NCBI GenBank assembly: GCA_022788205.1
Contig: JALEVQ010000016.1
Span: 1-46,095 of the forward strand
DNA length: 46,095 nucleotides
Source: Robinsoniella sp.
GTDB lineage: Bacteria; Bacillota; Clostridia; Lachnospirales; Lachnospiraceae
Reading direction: 5' to 3'
Of this stretch, positions 17,149 to 25,985 are shown piece after piece (the first letter of the stretch is position 1; each line of letters opens with the position of its first letter). Both the position numbers and the translations under genes were made by a program. The notes below the pieces were generated by a model. That model searched no databases, had not been told where the DNA came from, and saw only the letters and a list, made by a program, of their open reading frames with translations.

Positions 17149-18510
17149 TTACAGAGTATCTGTCACTTTCCACATTTTTCCTTCACATGCCCCCAATTCT
17201 GTGCAAATTCTTCCATTTTCAACCGTAACTGTTTTCCCTGTCAAAAGATCGATACATGTCTGTGCTGAAAGCGGAACAGGAATCGATACTGTTGTTTCCT
17301 TTTCATCATTATTCACTGCCGTCACCACTGCCTCGTGGTCTAAAATTCTCGCGAAGGCATACTGGCGGTTTGTCAGCAAAAGTTCTCTGTATTTTCCGTT
17401 AGATAATTCTTTATTCTCTGCTTTGATCTTTCCTAACTTTGAGATCCACTCTGTCAGCGTTTCATTCGGATTTTCCCTCTCCATCTGTTCCAGATCCATC
17501 GCAGGTCTCAGAGGATCATCGTTTCCTCCCTGTTTTCTTCCGTCTATTCCAAACTCCGATCCATAATAGATCGACGGGATGCCAGGAAGTGTATATAAAA
17601 GCATATAGACAGGAAAAATATGACGCTTTTCATTTAATTTGCTGTAAATCCGATCCACATCATGATTGTCCACAAAAGAATATAAGGTTCTCCCCTTATA
17701 GATTCCTCCATTTTCGTCAAACTGTCTTCGGATGGTATGTGCGATCTCAAAATAATTATGATCGTTATGACCGGAATAAAGTCCTTTGTGAAGTTCATAA
17801 TTTGTCACCGAATGCAGCATGTCCTGATTTGCCCATCTCGCATAATCTCCGTGAATCACCTCGCCCATCAGCCAGAAATCTGGTTTTTCCTGTGTGGTGA
17901 TACAGCGCATTTCCTTCATAAAGTCAAAGTCCAGACAATCCGCGCAGTCCAGGCGAATTCCATCAATATCAAACTCATGGATCCAGAATCGGATCACATC
18001 AAACAGATAATCCTTGACCGCTCTCTCCCGCAGATTCAGATTGACAAGTTCAAAGCAATTTCTCCACGCCTCATATCCAAATCCGTCATTATAGTGTGTA
18101 TTCCACCCAAAATTAATTCCTTTATACCAACAGCAATATGCTGAATGTTCCCTGTTTTTCTGAATATCCTGAAAGGCAAAAAATTCTCGCCCCGTGTGGT
18201 TAAAAACGCCGTCGACAATGACATGCATGTCCTGACTGTGCGCTTCTCTCACAAACTCTTTAAAATCCTCATTGTCACCGAGGCGTCTGTCCACCTTCTT
18301 GTAATCCCTGGTGTCATATCCATGTGTGCTCGACTCAAACAATGGTCCGATGTAAATTGCGTTGCATCCGATTTCTTTGATGTGAGGGATCCAGCTTTTC
18401 AGCTCATCGAATCGATGCGCGATTTCTTCCCCTGTATTTTGCTTTGGTGCGCCAAGCATTCCCAGCGGGTACATGTGATAAAAAACTGCCTCGTTATACC
18501 AAAAACTCAT
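17149..18510 (-). CDS. GH13 alpha-amylase-family glucosidase/maltogenic enzyme
   Basis: 453 aa, cytoplasmic (no signal peptide). The GH13 catalytic triad is present: D188 (DGIRLDCAD), E217 (LMGEV) and D284 (FVDNHD). Region I is VDGVFNHTG. The barrel ends with GIPSIYYGSEFGIDGRKQGGNDDPLRPAM, as in alpha-glucosidase/neopullulanase-like enzymes of Clostridia. The C-terminal beta domain covers the last 80 residues. The start ATG at 18510 has GGAGGAAGAAAT; the upstream TTG at 18531 would place the start before that site. A TetR gene lies directly upstream (gap about 40 bp) in the same direction, so it is probably co-transcribed and regulated by it. Confidence 0.9.
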   Translation of the reverse strand: MSFWYNEAVFYHMYPLGMLGAPKQNTGEEIAHRFDELKSWIPHIKEIGCNAIYIGPLFESSTHGYDTRDYKKVDRRLGDNEDFKEFVREAHSQDMHVIVDGVFNHTGREFFAFQDIQKNREHSAYCCWYKGINFGWNTHYNDGFGYEAWRNCFELVNLNLRERAVKDYLFDVIRFWIHEFDIDGIRLDCADCLDFDFMKEMRCITTQEKPDFWLMGEVIHGDYARWANQDMLHSVTNYELHKGLYSGHNDHNYFEIAHTIRRQFDENGGIYKGRTLYSFVDNHDVDRIYSKLNEKRHIFPVYMLLYTLPGIPSIYYGSEFGIDGRKQGGNDDPLRPAMDLEQMERENPNETLTEWISKLGKIKAENKELSNGKYRELLLTNRQYAFARILDHEAVVTAVNNDEKETTVSIPVPLSAQTCIDLLTGKTVTVENGRICTELGACEGKMWKVTDTL

Positions 18511-18552
18511 ATTTCTTCCTCCAGTCAACAATATTTTATCAGAAGCCGTTAT

Positions 18553-19131
18553 TTATGAGTTAATCCCATGCATAAACTGATGTACAAGAGATCTGATGGT
18601 CTCTTCTGTCATCTGAATTTCTTTTCCCTCTCCCTGTTCACAGACGAGGATCAGATAGTAATTAATCACGCCCATGAATCCCACCGCAAACTGTTTTTCT
18701 CTATGATTCATATTTCCAAGCTGCTCTCTGGCATCTTCGAATATTTTCACGATAATATGAAAAAATTCACTGATCAAAGGCTTCGCCGCCTTATACGCTT
18801 CATTCTCCCTTGGAAGATAAAACATTGACATCAACAACATATAAAATTTCTGATTTTCCATAGCGCAGTTGACATATGCAGCCGCCACACGGTTTAGCGT
18901 GTCTGCGATATCTCCGTTGTACTTCGCAGCCTCTTTCAATGTTGTGCTGAAGAGCTGAAATTTTGTTGTGAGAAGAGTTTCCAATAATCCATATTTGCTC
19001 CCAAAATAATAATAAAGGGTCGGCTTCGTAATGCCTGCTTTTTCCACAATTTCCTGCACTCCAACTGCATCGTATCCCTTTGCGTAAAACAAATCTAAAG
19101 CACATTTCAAAATATTTTCTTTGTTCTCCAT
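18553..19131 (-). CDS. TetR/AcrR-family transcriptional regulator
   Basis: 192 aa. The N-terminal helix-turn-helix ILKCALDLFYAKGYDAVGVQEIVEKAGITKPTLYYYFGSK is the canonical TetR DNA-binding domain; the C-terminal domain would bind an unknown ligand. Start ATG with AAGGAGGTCGGAT. A perfect palindrome sits inside its own promoter (19155-19170), strongly suggesting autorepression. The GH13 gene follows in the same direction and should fall under the same control. Confidence 0.95.
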   Translation of the reverse strand: MENKENILKCALDLFYAKGYDAVGVQEIVEKAGITKPTLYYYFGSKYGLLETLLTTKFQLFSTTLKEAAKYNGDIADTLNRVAAAYVNCAMENQKFYMLLMSMFYLPRENEAYKAAKPLISEFFHIIVKIFEDAREQLGNMNHREKQFAVGFMGVINYYLILVCEQGEGKEIQMTEETIRSLVHQFMHGINS

Positions 19132-19152
19132 ATCCGACCTCCTTATATCACC

Positions 19153-19181
19153 ATTATACCGCTCGGTATATAAGCTGTCAA
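19153..19181 (-). promoter_or_regulatory. Sigma-A promoter overlapped by TetR operator palindrome
   Basis: On the minus strand TTGACA (19176-19181) and TATAAT (19153-19158) are separated by exactly 17 bp. TATACCG-CT-CGGTATA (19155-19170) lies across the spacer and the -10 box, so a bound dimer would block polymerase. The leader to the tetR ATG is only about 15 nt. Confidence 0.85.
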
Positions 19182-19192
19182 TATCGGAATAT

Positions 19193-19245
19193 CAAAAAAG
19201 GGAGTATAAAATCAGTTTTCTCCGCATCAACTGATTTTATACTCC
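19193..19245 (-). terminator. Terminator after the TPR/AAA gene
   Basis: Perfect 17-bp stem GGAGTATAAAATCAGTT (19201-19217) with its complement (19229-19245), followed on the minus strand by CTTTTTT. It lies 25 bp past the stop of the 846-aa gene. Confidence 0.88.
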
Positions 19246-19269
19246 GAGTATATCCTCTCTGGGAGATGT

Positions 19270-21810
19270 TTATTTAAAGTCTTTTTCGAACAAAATCACT
19301 CGATCTTCTTCATCATATCGTTTCTTCGAAAATCCCATCGTGATCTTCCTGAGACCGCCTTTCTCAACCTTCTTGATCACTGCATCCATGATCTTTTTCA
19401 CATTCTGGATGGTACTTGGCTGTGTCGGATCTGTCTGTCCTTCGCGGATGCGATTATATAATTCTTCCTCTGCGCCCTGCGCAATCTTATAGTCTCGGTC
19501 TAAAGCATAAATTTTTCCGAACATCAGCAATTCTTCGTTCGTAAAAATAGGGATTACAATCTCTGAATTGAATTTTTCCTTGAAGACCGGATGTCTCTTC
19601 AGCATATCGGAGATATATTTCGGTTCATCCTCGAGAATAATGACCAGACCGTCTGTGCGGAAATCCATCGCTTTCGTCATCGTCTCAATCACAGTATCAT
19701 TCAAATCCCCTGCTTCCTCGATAATCAGCACGCCTCCTGATATCTTACCGATCGTGGCTGGAATATCTTTTTTATTTAAATCTGCCGCGTAAATCTTTGC
19801 CACCTTCACGGCAGAAACTTTTTTCTCTGCTGCGAGCGCCTTGGCGATTCCAATTCCAATCGTACTTCTTCCACTTCCCCGATTTCCCAGGATAATGACA
19901 TTCCCCTTTCTGGAAGTCTTGTCATTCTCTGTCTTTCTGGCGTTTTCCAGCGCCACTGCAATCTGCTCATTGAGCAGAGGAATTTCACGGAAAAATGGGA
20001 AGTAATATTCCTGCATTCTCGATAATCTTCTTGGAGCCGTCCTCGAAAAACCTCTCGGATTCGAAGGTTTGACCTGCGCTGTCCTTCCCTTATTTTCTGC
20101 CACCCTCTCGTCCACGACTCTCTTCTGAGGCTGAACCGGTTCTGCTCCTCGCTCCAGCTCCGGCGTTTGGGTCTTTGCGCTCTCTTTGTTCTCTTCGTTT
20201 TCTTTATTCTTTAAATTCCAGACATCTGCCGCAGCTTCGATTGCCGCAGACAAATCAATCTCCTCACTGTCTTTCGACTCCTGGACAATCTTTCTGTCTT
20301 CGCTCTCCTTCTCTGATACAACCTGTGCATCTTGCTTTTTCTCCTGAATCGAGCTTCTTCTCACTGGCTCAAACTGCTCTGTCTTCTTTCTGCTCTCCTG
20401 CTGCCTTGCCAGTTTTTCTTCCTCCATTTCTTTTTCAAAGATCTGTTGTTTTCTATACCCGTTCTCAGAGGTGTCCGTTTCCTTTTTTTCTGCGGGCACA
20501 TCCTGCGAAATATCCTCCTTCTGTTCTTCCTCATACTGAACTTCGGGAATATCTGCCTTCTGTTCTTCCTCATACTGAACTTCCGAAATATCCGCCTTTT
20601 CTTCTTTCTCTGTCTCTCTCGCCGCCGCCACAGTTTCTTCATTGCCAAACGATGTCAAAATATCATCGATCTGCGCTGCCTGTGCCTGCTGCTCTTCAGA
20701 GATCTCTGCCTTCTCTTCTTTTGTATAAACCGTGCCTGCCTCTGTCGGCTGGACAATGTTGCTGCTCTCCACAAGATCTTCCTGTTTTTTGCCTAAACCT
20801 GCAACAATCTGGCGCATGCTCTTCGCCAACTCTTCCTGGAGCTGAGCCGTGTTAAATCTCTGTTCAAATTTTTCTCTCTCTTCCTTCTCTTTCTGGGAAG
20901 ATTCCTCCAGTGCCTTATTTACAGTCTCCGCATGAAGCTTGGCACTCTTCTGCAGCAGATCCCACTCCTGTCCGCTATCTCCGCGCTCTTCTTCACGCAC
21001 ACTCTTCTTCTGTTCCGTCGTGTGCTGCATCACGCTCTCAGCGATCTCTCTCTCCGTCGCAGCGATGATATTGTCCGCCAGATTTGTACTTGCAACATTG
21101 TTCACAATCTGTTTTTCCAGTTTCGGAAGCTGTTCTTTCTCGCGCTGCTCGCGGAGCAATGCTTCCTCTATCACTTCCTCGTCATCCTGCATGTTATTTC
21201 TCTGATCATAGACATGCTGCTGCTCCGGTGTCAACTCCGCATAATTCTTTTTCAGTTCCAGCGCCTTGATCACATATTTTCCATTGTGAAACCAGAGAGC
21301 CAGATCATCACATGCCTCCACACACTTATCAGGCATATTTGCTCTCTGATACAATTTTGCAAGTTCATATGCCCATTTTTCTGTATATTCTTTATTTTTA
21401 TACTCCTCCAGGACCGCAATCTGATCTTCCAGAGAAGATCCTCTGCCTTTGTAGATTTTATATTTCAAGATATAGCGGCTGTTGTCATTCGGTGCGCTCT
21501 GCACATACTGCGTATAAAACTCCACCGCATCATCGAATTCCTTCATTTTTACACAGATCTCTACCAGACGATATAAAATCGCCCTTGCATTCGGTGAACG
21601 TCTGTAAGCTCTCAGCAAAATTTCCTTACTGTCTTCCAGCCTTCCATCTGCTTCATAGATCTCGCTCACCATGCAGAGTGTCCTGACATTTCTGACACGT
21701 TTCCACTCTATCGTATCGGCAACTTTTGCTGCCTCCTCATAATCTTCTTCGTTCACTAATTCATTGATCTTCCCGAGCTTTGCATTATATTCGTACTTAT
21801 CCAACCTCAT
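19270..21810 (-). CDS. TPR / Glu-rich coiled-coil protein with degenerate SpoVK/EccA-like AAA+ domain
   Basis: 846 aa, cytosolic. Residues 1-200 are TPR-like helical repeats (EEDYEEAAKVADTIEW, GRLEDSKEILLRAYRRSPNA). About 210-610 is charged, Glu/Lys/Gln-rich and probably disordered, with an imperfect repeat of ADISEVQYEEEQK type. About 610-846 is an AAA+ domain resembling CbxX/SpoVK/EccA. Key residues deviate: Walker A GNRGSGRST (642-650) has Arg for Lys, Walker B VLIIEEAG has Glu for Asp, sensor-1 reads ILED and the arginine-finger region reads FKEKF. ATP binding or hydrolysis may be lost or altered. ATG 21810 (AAGAGGTGG) is chosen; a TTG at 21882 keeps the frame open. A short uORF (21825-21854) with its own GAGAGG lies in the leader. 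The role is unknown. Confidence 0.8.
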   Translation of the reverse strand: MRLDKYEYNAKLGKINELVNEEDYEEAAKVADTIEWKRVRNVRTLCMVSEIYEADGRLEDSKEILLRAYRRSPNARAILYRLVEICVKMKEFDDAVEFYTQYVQSAPNDNSRYILKYKIYKGRGSSLEDQIAVLEEYKNKEYTEKWAYELAKLYQRANMPDKCVEACDDLALWFHNGKYVIKALELKKNYAELTPEQQHVYDQRNNMQDDEEVIEEALLREQREKEQLPKLEKQIVNNVASTNLADNIIAATEREIAESVMQHTTEQKKSVREEERGDSGQEWDLLQKSAKLHAETVNKALEESSQKEKEEREKFEQRFNTAQLQEELAKSMRQIVAGLGKKQEDLVESSNIVQPTEAGTVYTKEEKAEISEEQQAQAAQIDDILTSFGNEETVAAARETEKEEKADISEVQYEEEQKADIPEVQYEEEQKEDISQDVPAEKKETDTSENGYRKQQIFEKEMEEEKLARQQESRKKTEQFEPVRRSSIQEKKQDAQVVSEKESEDRKIVQESKDSEEIDLSAAIEAAADVWNLKNKENEENKESAKTQTPELERGAEPVQPQKRVVDERVAENKGRTAQVKPSNPRGFSRTAPRRLSRMQEYYFPFFREIPLLNEQIAVALENARKTENDKTSRKGNVIILGNRGSGRSTIGIGIAKALAAEKKVSAVKVAKIYAADLNKKDIPATIGKISGGVLIIEEAGDLNDTVIETMTKAMDFRTDGLVIILEDEPKYISDMLKRHPVFKEKFNSEIVIPIFTNEELLMFGKIYALDRDYKIAQGAEEELYNRIREGQTDPTQPSTIQNVKKIMDAVIKKVEKGGLRKITMGFSKKRYDEEDRVILFEKDFK

Positions 21811-21970
21811 CCACCTCTTATTATCTATCTTCTGCCCTCCCTTATCTTTTGCATAATGCCGCCTCTCTTCATTGCAAGTCAAATTTCACTCTATGATATC
21901 GGCAGCCGCACCTGCGTACCGTGCAAACACATCAAAACCGTGGGCAATCTTTTTTGTTCGATTATACATT

Positions 21971-21999
21971 AGTGTACCATACCTATAACCCCTTGTCAA
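21971..21999 (-). promoter_or_regulatory. Promoter of the TPR/AAA gene
   Basis: Minus-strand TTGACA (21994-21999), 17-bp spacer, TACACT (21971-21976). It gives a leader of about 150 nt containing a short hairpin (CGCA-GG-TGCG core near 21910) and a 9-codon uORF before the ATG at 21810. Confidence 0.75.
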
Positions 22000-22012
22000 A
22001 ATAAGATCTTAA

Positions 22013-22435
22013 AAAAGCATTGTAAGATTTTACCGCATTTTTATCAAAAGCCTAGTCTCAGTGGACGGCAGGCTTGGCGCTTCCACATGGGATCCGAATA
22101 CCGTTCAGGAATGGAACGATCTCCTTGCAATGCAGGGATATGAAGAATATCAGGTTACAGCAGAGAAATCTCAGGCTTTAATCAACGATTCCTTGAATAT
22201 TGTGGAACACATCGCTGGTATGCGTGTGGAGAATACTTCCATCCTTCATTATGAGAACAATCGTTTATACTATAATTCTTTCACAAATGAAGATGGCATT
22301 GAGGATCTTGTCCTCGTCATCGTAGAAAACCGTGGTCATATGCCAAGCGGCTTTGACGCAGAAATTGTCTGGGAATTTCTCAGCCAGTTCAGCAGAAATC
22401 CTGAGACGGGAGAACTGATGGTATCAGAATCATAA
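22013..22435 (+). pseudogene. 3' remnant of a secreted esterase (PHB depolymerase/feruloyl-esterase-like)
   Basis: A plus-strand open frame that begins straight after a stop at 22010-22012 and has no ribosome site; its first GTG is at 22061. The translated C-terminal part, GHMPSGFDAEIVWEFLSQF followed by SRNPETGEL, looks like the end of an alpha/beta hydrolase in which the catalytic His precedes a final helix (GH-MP). The nucleophile elbow and the first two thirds of such an enzyme are absent. It is followed by a good plus-strand terminator, so a real gene once stood here and lost its 5' part. It is the only plus-strand coding material in the first 28 kb. Family assignment is moderate. Confidence 0.6.
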
Positions 22436-22463
22436 TCATTTAAATAACAGAATATCTACAAAA

Positions 22464-22505
22464 ACAGCCACTATAATTTCTTATAGTGGCTGTCTGATTT
22501 ATCTT
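22464..22505 (+). terminator. Terminator after esterase remnant
   Basis: Perfect 13-bp stem ACAGCCACTATAA (22464-22476) / complement (22481-22493) with a TTTC loop and a moderately T-rich tail. It still follows the truncated esterase frame. Confidence 0.8.
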
Positions 22506-22689
22506 ATGTACTTTTGTTCTCTTTGGTATTTTACTTTTGCAAGTATTTTATATCTTTTATCTTGAGTACTATCTATTGATTATCTCCAGTACTCCTCTAT
22601 TATTCAATTTATAAAAATATAATCGGAGGATTCTTCTTTTTTTATTTCCCGCTTTCTATGTATATTTAATTCGCGTAAGTCTGCTCACC

Positions 22690-23150
22690 GACGCGACCTT
22701 ATTGCGTTTTATCAAAACTCTCAATATATCTTTCAAAGCGAATGATAGTATTTTTTCGTAAATATTTATCTTTCATATTTTTGATGATATAATTTCTCTC
22801 AATCACAAGCTCCCCATTCCTCTTCTGATTTTTGATGATTATAAAATCTACTCATATCTTTAACGTCCGTTTCTTTACACTTCCATTAAAATTCTTTGAA
22901 GTCCTTTTGTGGTAACTCCTTCAATATGGTGATAAATTTTACCTTATCTCTTATCCAGCACAACTCTTCTCCGATTATTTTTCTTAAACTCTTATTCTGG
23001 TCTTTATTTTTTTGAGATAAAGGTTTGATCGCAGGAAATACTTATCATACCACATCCATATCGAACGATTAAATGTTCAGCCATGTCCATTGGATTCAAC
23101 CTCCATTCTGTTCCTTTCATTCTAAAAACAACTTTTCTTGTCTGCTTCAT
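22690..23150 (-). pseudogene. Decayed minus-strand gene of unknown family
   Basis: Downstream of a good promoter (23206-23234) an ATG at 23150 opens 48 codons (MKQTRKVVFRMKGTEWRLNP...) ending at 23004 just after a run of seven A. Shifting frame there continues about 40 more codons (KSLRKIIGEELCWIRDKVKF) before further stops. Codon-like composition persists to about 22690 with several stops in every frame. I do not recognise the product. It may alternatively be a genuine 48-aa gene followed by noncoding DNA. Confidence 0.35.
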
Positions 23151-23205
23151 CAAGCTTTCTCGTCACCTGATTACTTGTTGAAATGTTGTTTTGTTTTATG
23201 TAAGT

Positions 23206-23234
23206 ATAATATCACTCTTTTTCGCTTTTGTCAA
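23206..23234 (-). promoter_or_regulatory. Promoter reading into the decayed gene
   Basis: Minus-strand TTGACA (23229-23234), 17-bp spacer and TATTAT (23206-23211). It is preceded by a 110-bp A-rich tract on the same strand that could act as an UP element. Confidence 0.55.
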
Positions 23235-23345
23235 GCATATTTTTATTATTTTTCTTTATTTTATCTTATATTTTTTTATTTTATTTTTCTTTTTTGCTTT
23301 TTATTTTTCTATTTTTTATTTTTTTCTATATTTTCAAATAATTTA
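23235..23345. repeat. T-rich low-complexity tract
   Basis: More than 100 bp made almost only of T and A with occasional C (plus strand). It contains no gene; long translated frames across it are artefacts of the composition. On the minus strand it is an A-rich tract just upstream of the promoter at 23206-23234. Confidence 0.85.
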
Positions 23346-23420
23346 TTCAGTATCATTATATTCATCAGTTCATCTGACATTGCCTGACGGCGACACAAAT
23401 TTTTCTCAATATCAAAGACT

Positions 23421-23490
23421 GCCGCAAAAGATCCAAAATGCGAAATCTCATCGACAAATATCCTCGATCTCGTTTTTTCTCTTTTGCGGC
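23421..23490. other. Long inverted repeat downstream of the aconitase-family gene
   Basis: GCCGCAAAAGA (23421-23431) and its exact complement (23480-23490) enclose 48 nt that can form an inner ATCGA/TCGAT stem. It lies about 70 bp past the hydratase stop. It may serve as a terminator or 3' stabiliser, although the T-run is poor on the minus strand. Confidence 0.5.
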
Positions 23491-23562
23491 ATCCTTATTT
23501 CTTCTTTTTACTTTTCTTTATGGCAATGCACTGATCGCAGTGCCTGAAGATTTACGGTATCT

Positions 23563-25851
23563 CTATCCTCTATAGTAGTTGATGAGACATCCCTTCAGAA
23601 TGATTGTTCTCTCGTCATCTGTCAGTTCACCCATCTTCAGCACGAACTCTTTTGCTTCGTCTCCAATCACATATGCCTTGATCTCTGTCAGCTTATTTTC
23701 CACTGCCTTTCTGATATCCGGCACAAACAGATAATCTCCATTTTTGAATGGCAGCTCTCCCTCATCGATCAAAAATGGCAGCATTCCCCAGTTGATCAGA
23801 TTCGAACGGTATCGTTTTGTCGCATAACTGTTCGCAATATTCGCCCAGCCTCCAAGAACTTTCTGGCAGGAAGCAGCCTGCTCGCGTGCTGATCCATCGC
23901 CTGGTTTCACAGCAAAAATAGTACTTCCAATTCCAGTATTCTCGAAATTAGCCTCTGGACACACCGTCTTGACGGTCTCCATCACAGATGCAAGAGGTGC
24001 CAATTCTTTTGCAGGATCTTCGCCTGCGATTCTTGCTTTCTCTGCTTTCTGAACTTCTTTTGCAAGACCTACGTAAGCAGGATCTTTTCTTGACAGAGTA
24101 AACTCTGCCAGACCGATCGGGTTCGAGCGGTAAGAAGAAGTCTCTCCAGAAGGAATCAACTCATCTGTCGTTGTGACAGGATCATGAATCTCAGATACTA
24201 CTTTCAAGACCAGGTTGTCCGTCAGAGCAGACATCGCCGGCCAATCCTTGATGTTTGGTCCAAATTTAATTTCCACAGAAGGATCTGCGACACCTTTGCT
24301 GTCAAACACACGGTTCTCGTAGATTGTCTTGTCGAAGAAATATTTTGGTTTTGTATAATTTGCATCGATATCGGTAGCTGCTGTCAAGTATCCCTTGTTC
24401 ACGGCGGTCGCTGCGATGGATCTTGCATCCATCAGAGCAACAGATGCGATCTGTCCGCTCTGAAGTTTGGATCCCTCTCTGTTCGGGAAGTTTCGTGTTG
24501 AATGGCGGATACTGAATGCATTGTTTGCCGGTGTATCTCCTGCTCCAAAGCACGGTCCACAGAACGCTGTCTTCACGATCGCTCCAGTTCCAATCAAATC
24601 AGCCAGTCTTCCGTTCTTTGCCAATTCCATATAGATCGGAGTACTTGCCGGGTAGATGCTCAGTGTAAACTCGTCAGAGCCAATGCTTGCACCTTTCAGG
24701 ATATCGGCAGCAGCACAGATATTTTCAAATCCGCCGCCTGCACATCCTGCGATGATACCCTGATCCACATACAGCTTTCCATCTCTTACTTTATCTTTCA
24801 GTGTAAAATTGACTGCTCCGTCTAAGCTGACGAGCGCTCTCTTCTCCACATCGTCCAGAATATCCATCAGATTGTTGTTCAATTCTTCGATTGTGTACGT
24901 GTTGCTTGGATGGAATGGCATAGCGATCATCGGTCTCACCTGACTCAAGTCAACATAGACCATTCCAGCATAATAGGACACTGCTCCAGGATTTAATTCA
25001 GCATAGTCTTCACTTCTGCCGTGAATATCATAAAATTCTTTGATTGTGTCATCCGTCTTCCAGATTGAGGAAAGACATGTCGTCTCTGTCGTCATGACGT
25101 CAATTCCAATTCGGAAGTCTGCGCTCAGCTTTTCTACGCCAGGTCCCACGAATTCCATCACTTTATTATTGACGTATCCATTGCCAAACACAGCACCAAT
25201 GATGGCAAGTGCAACGTCCTGAGGACCTACACCCGGAATTGGCTCTCCGTCTAAGTAGACAGCGACTACTTCTGGCATGTTGATATCATATGTCTTTGAC
25301 AAAAGCTGTTTTACAAGCTCAGGACCTCCTTCACCCATTGCCATCGTTCCCAGAGCGCCATATCTTGTATGCGAGTCAGAACCTAAAATCATCTTTCCGC
25401 CGCCTGCGAGCATCTCCCTTGCAAACTGATGGATGACTGCCTGATGAGGTGGAACATAGATTCCGCCATATTTCTTTGCACATGACAGACCAAACATATG
25501 ATCATCTTCATTGATCGTTCCTCCCACTGCGCACAGACTGTTGTGACAGTTTGTCAGAACATATGGAACTGGAAACTTTTCCAGGCCTGAAGCTCTCGCC
25601 GTCTGGATAATGCCGACAAATGTGATGTCATGGGACGTCAGCTTATCAAACTTAATCTGCAGCTTTTCCATATTTCCAGAAGTATTATGCGCCTCTAAAA
25701 TCCGATAAGCCATTGTATTTTTCTTAGCTTCTTCTTTCGCAGGAATCGCATCTCCCAGCTTACTCTTTAAAATGGCTGCACTTTCTTGATTGTCCTCGAC
25801 AATGTCCACTCCGTTTAACAAGTAAACACCGTTATCATACAATTTTACCAT
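23563..25851 (-). CDS. Aconitase-superfamily hydratase
   Basis: 762 aa cytosolic Fe-S hydratase. The three expected cluster cysteines are visible: C370 (IIAGCAGGG) and C431/C434 ([11 protein letters not shown]), the C-x60-CxxC pattern of aconitases. Other conserved parts are [16 protein letters not shown] and [23 protein letters not shown]. The N-terminus and the swivel-domain region ([18 protein letters not shown]) resemble the YbhJ-like hydratases rather than canonical AcnA or AcnB. Substrate is therefore open: citrate/isocitrate or another 2-hydroxyacid. Start ATG with AGGAGGGACACAACG. A PucR/CdaR-type regulator lies immediately upstream in the same direction and is its probable regulator. 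Confidence 0.85.
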   Translation of the reverse strand: MVKLYDNGVYLLNGVDIVEDNQESAAILKSKLGDAIPAKEEAKKNTMAYRILEAHNTSGNMEKLQIKFDKLTSHDITFVGIIQTARASGLEKFPVPYVLTNCHNSLCAVGGTINEDDHMFGLSCAKKYGGIYVPPHQAVIHQFAREMLAGGGKMILGSDSHTRYGALGTMAMGEGGPELVKQLLSKTYDINMPEVVAVYLDGEPIPGVGPQDVALAIIGAVFGNGYVNNKVMEFVGPGVEKLSADFRIGIDVMTTETTCLSSIWKTDDTIKEFYDIHGRSEDYAELNPGAVSYYAGMVYVDLSQVRPMIAMPFHPSNTYTIEELNNNLMDILDDVEKRALVSLDGAVNFTLKDKVRDGKLYVDQGIIAGCAGGGFENICAAADILKGASIGSDEFTLSIYPASTPIYMELAKNGRLADLIGTGAIVKTAFCGPCFGAGDTPANNAFSIRHSTRNFPNREGSKLQSGQIASVALMDARSIAATAVNKGYLTAATDIDANYTKPKYFFDKTIYENRVFDSKGVADPSVEIKFGPNIKDWPAMSALTDNLVLKVVSEIHDPVTTTDELIPSGETSSYRSNPIGLAEFTLSRKDPAYVGLAKEVQKAEKARIAGEDPAKELAPLASVMETVKTVCPEANFENTGIGSTIFAVKPGDGSAREQAASCQKVLGGWANIANSYATKRYRSNLINWGMLPFLIDEGELPFKNGDYLFVPDIRKAVENKLTEIKAYVIGDEAKEFVLKMGELTDDERTIILKGCLINYYRG

Positions 25852-25891
25852 CGTTGTGTCCCTCCTGATTGTATTTTTTTTATATTTGAGA

Positions 25892-25917
25892 AAGCAGGCG
25901 CTGTGATACGCCCGCTT
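25892..25917 (-). terminator. Hairpin between regulator and hydratase
   Basis: On the minus strand AAGCGGGCG pairs with CGCCTGCTT (one G-T wobble; 25909-25917 and 25892-25900) around a TATCACAG loop, followed by TTCTCAAATA. It could be a weak terminator or attenuator limiting read-through from the regulator to the hydratase. Confidence 0.45.
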
Positions 25918-25985
25918 CTTTGCATGGTAATTGTGACCGCGACAGATTAGATTCTTCGCGCTTTCCGCGCAAAAGTGGCTGCCGC

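Noticed and set aside
20500-20600. Repeated ADISEVQYEEEQK-type units as a possible CRISPR or functional DNA repeat
   Set aside because: They are a two-to-three-copy in-frame protein repeat in the acidic linker of the TPR/AAA protein, without spacers.
23073-23547. Plus-strand frames rich in Phe/Tyr/Leu resembling membrane proteins
   Set aside because: They run over the T-rich low-complexity tract, have no ribosome site, and their hydrophobicity is a product of base composition.
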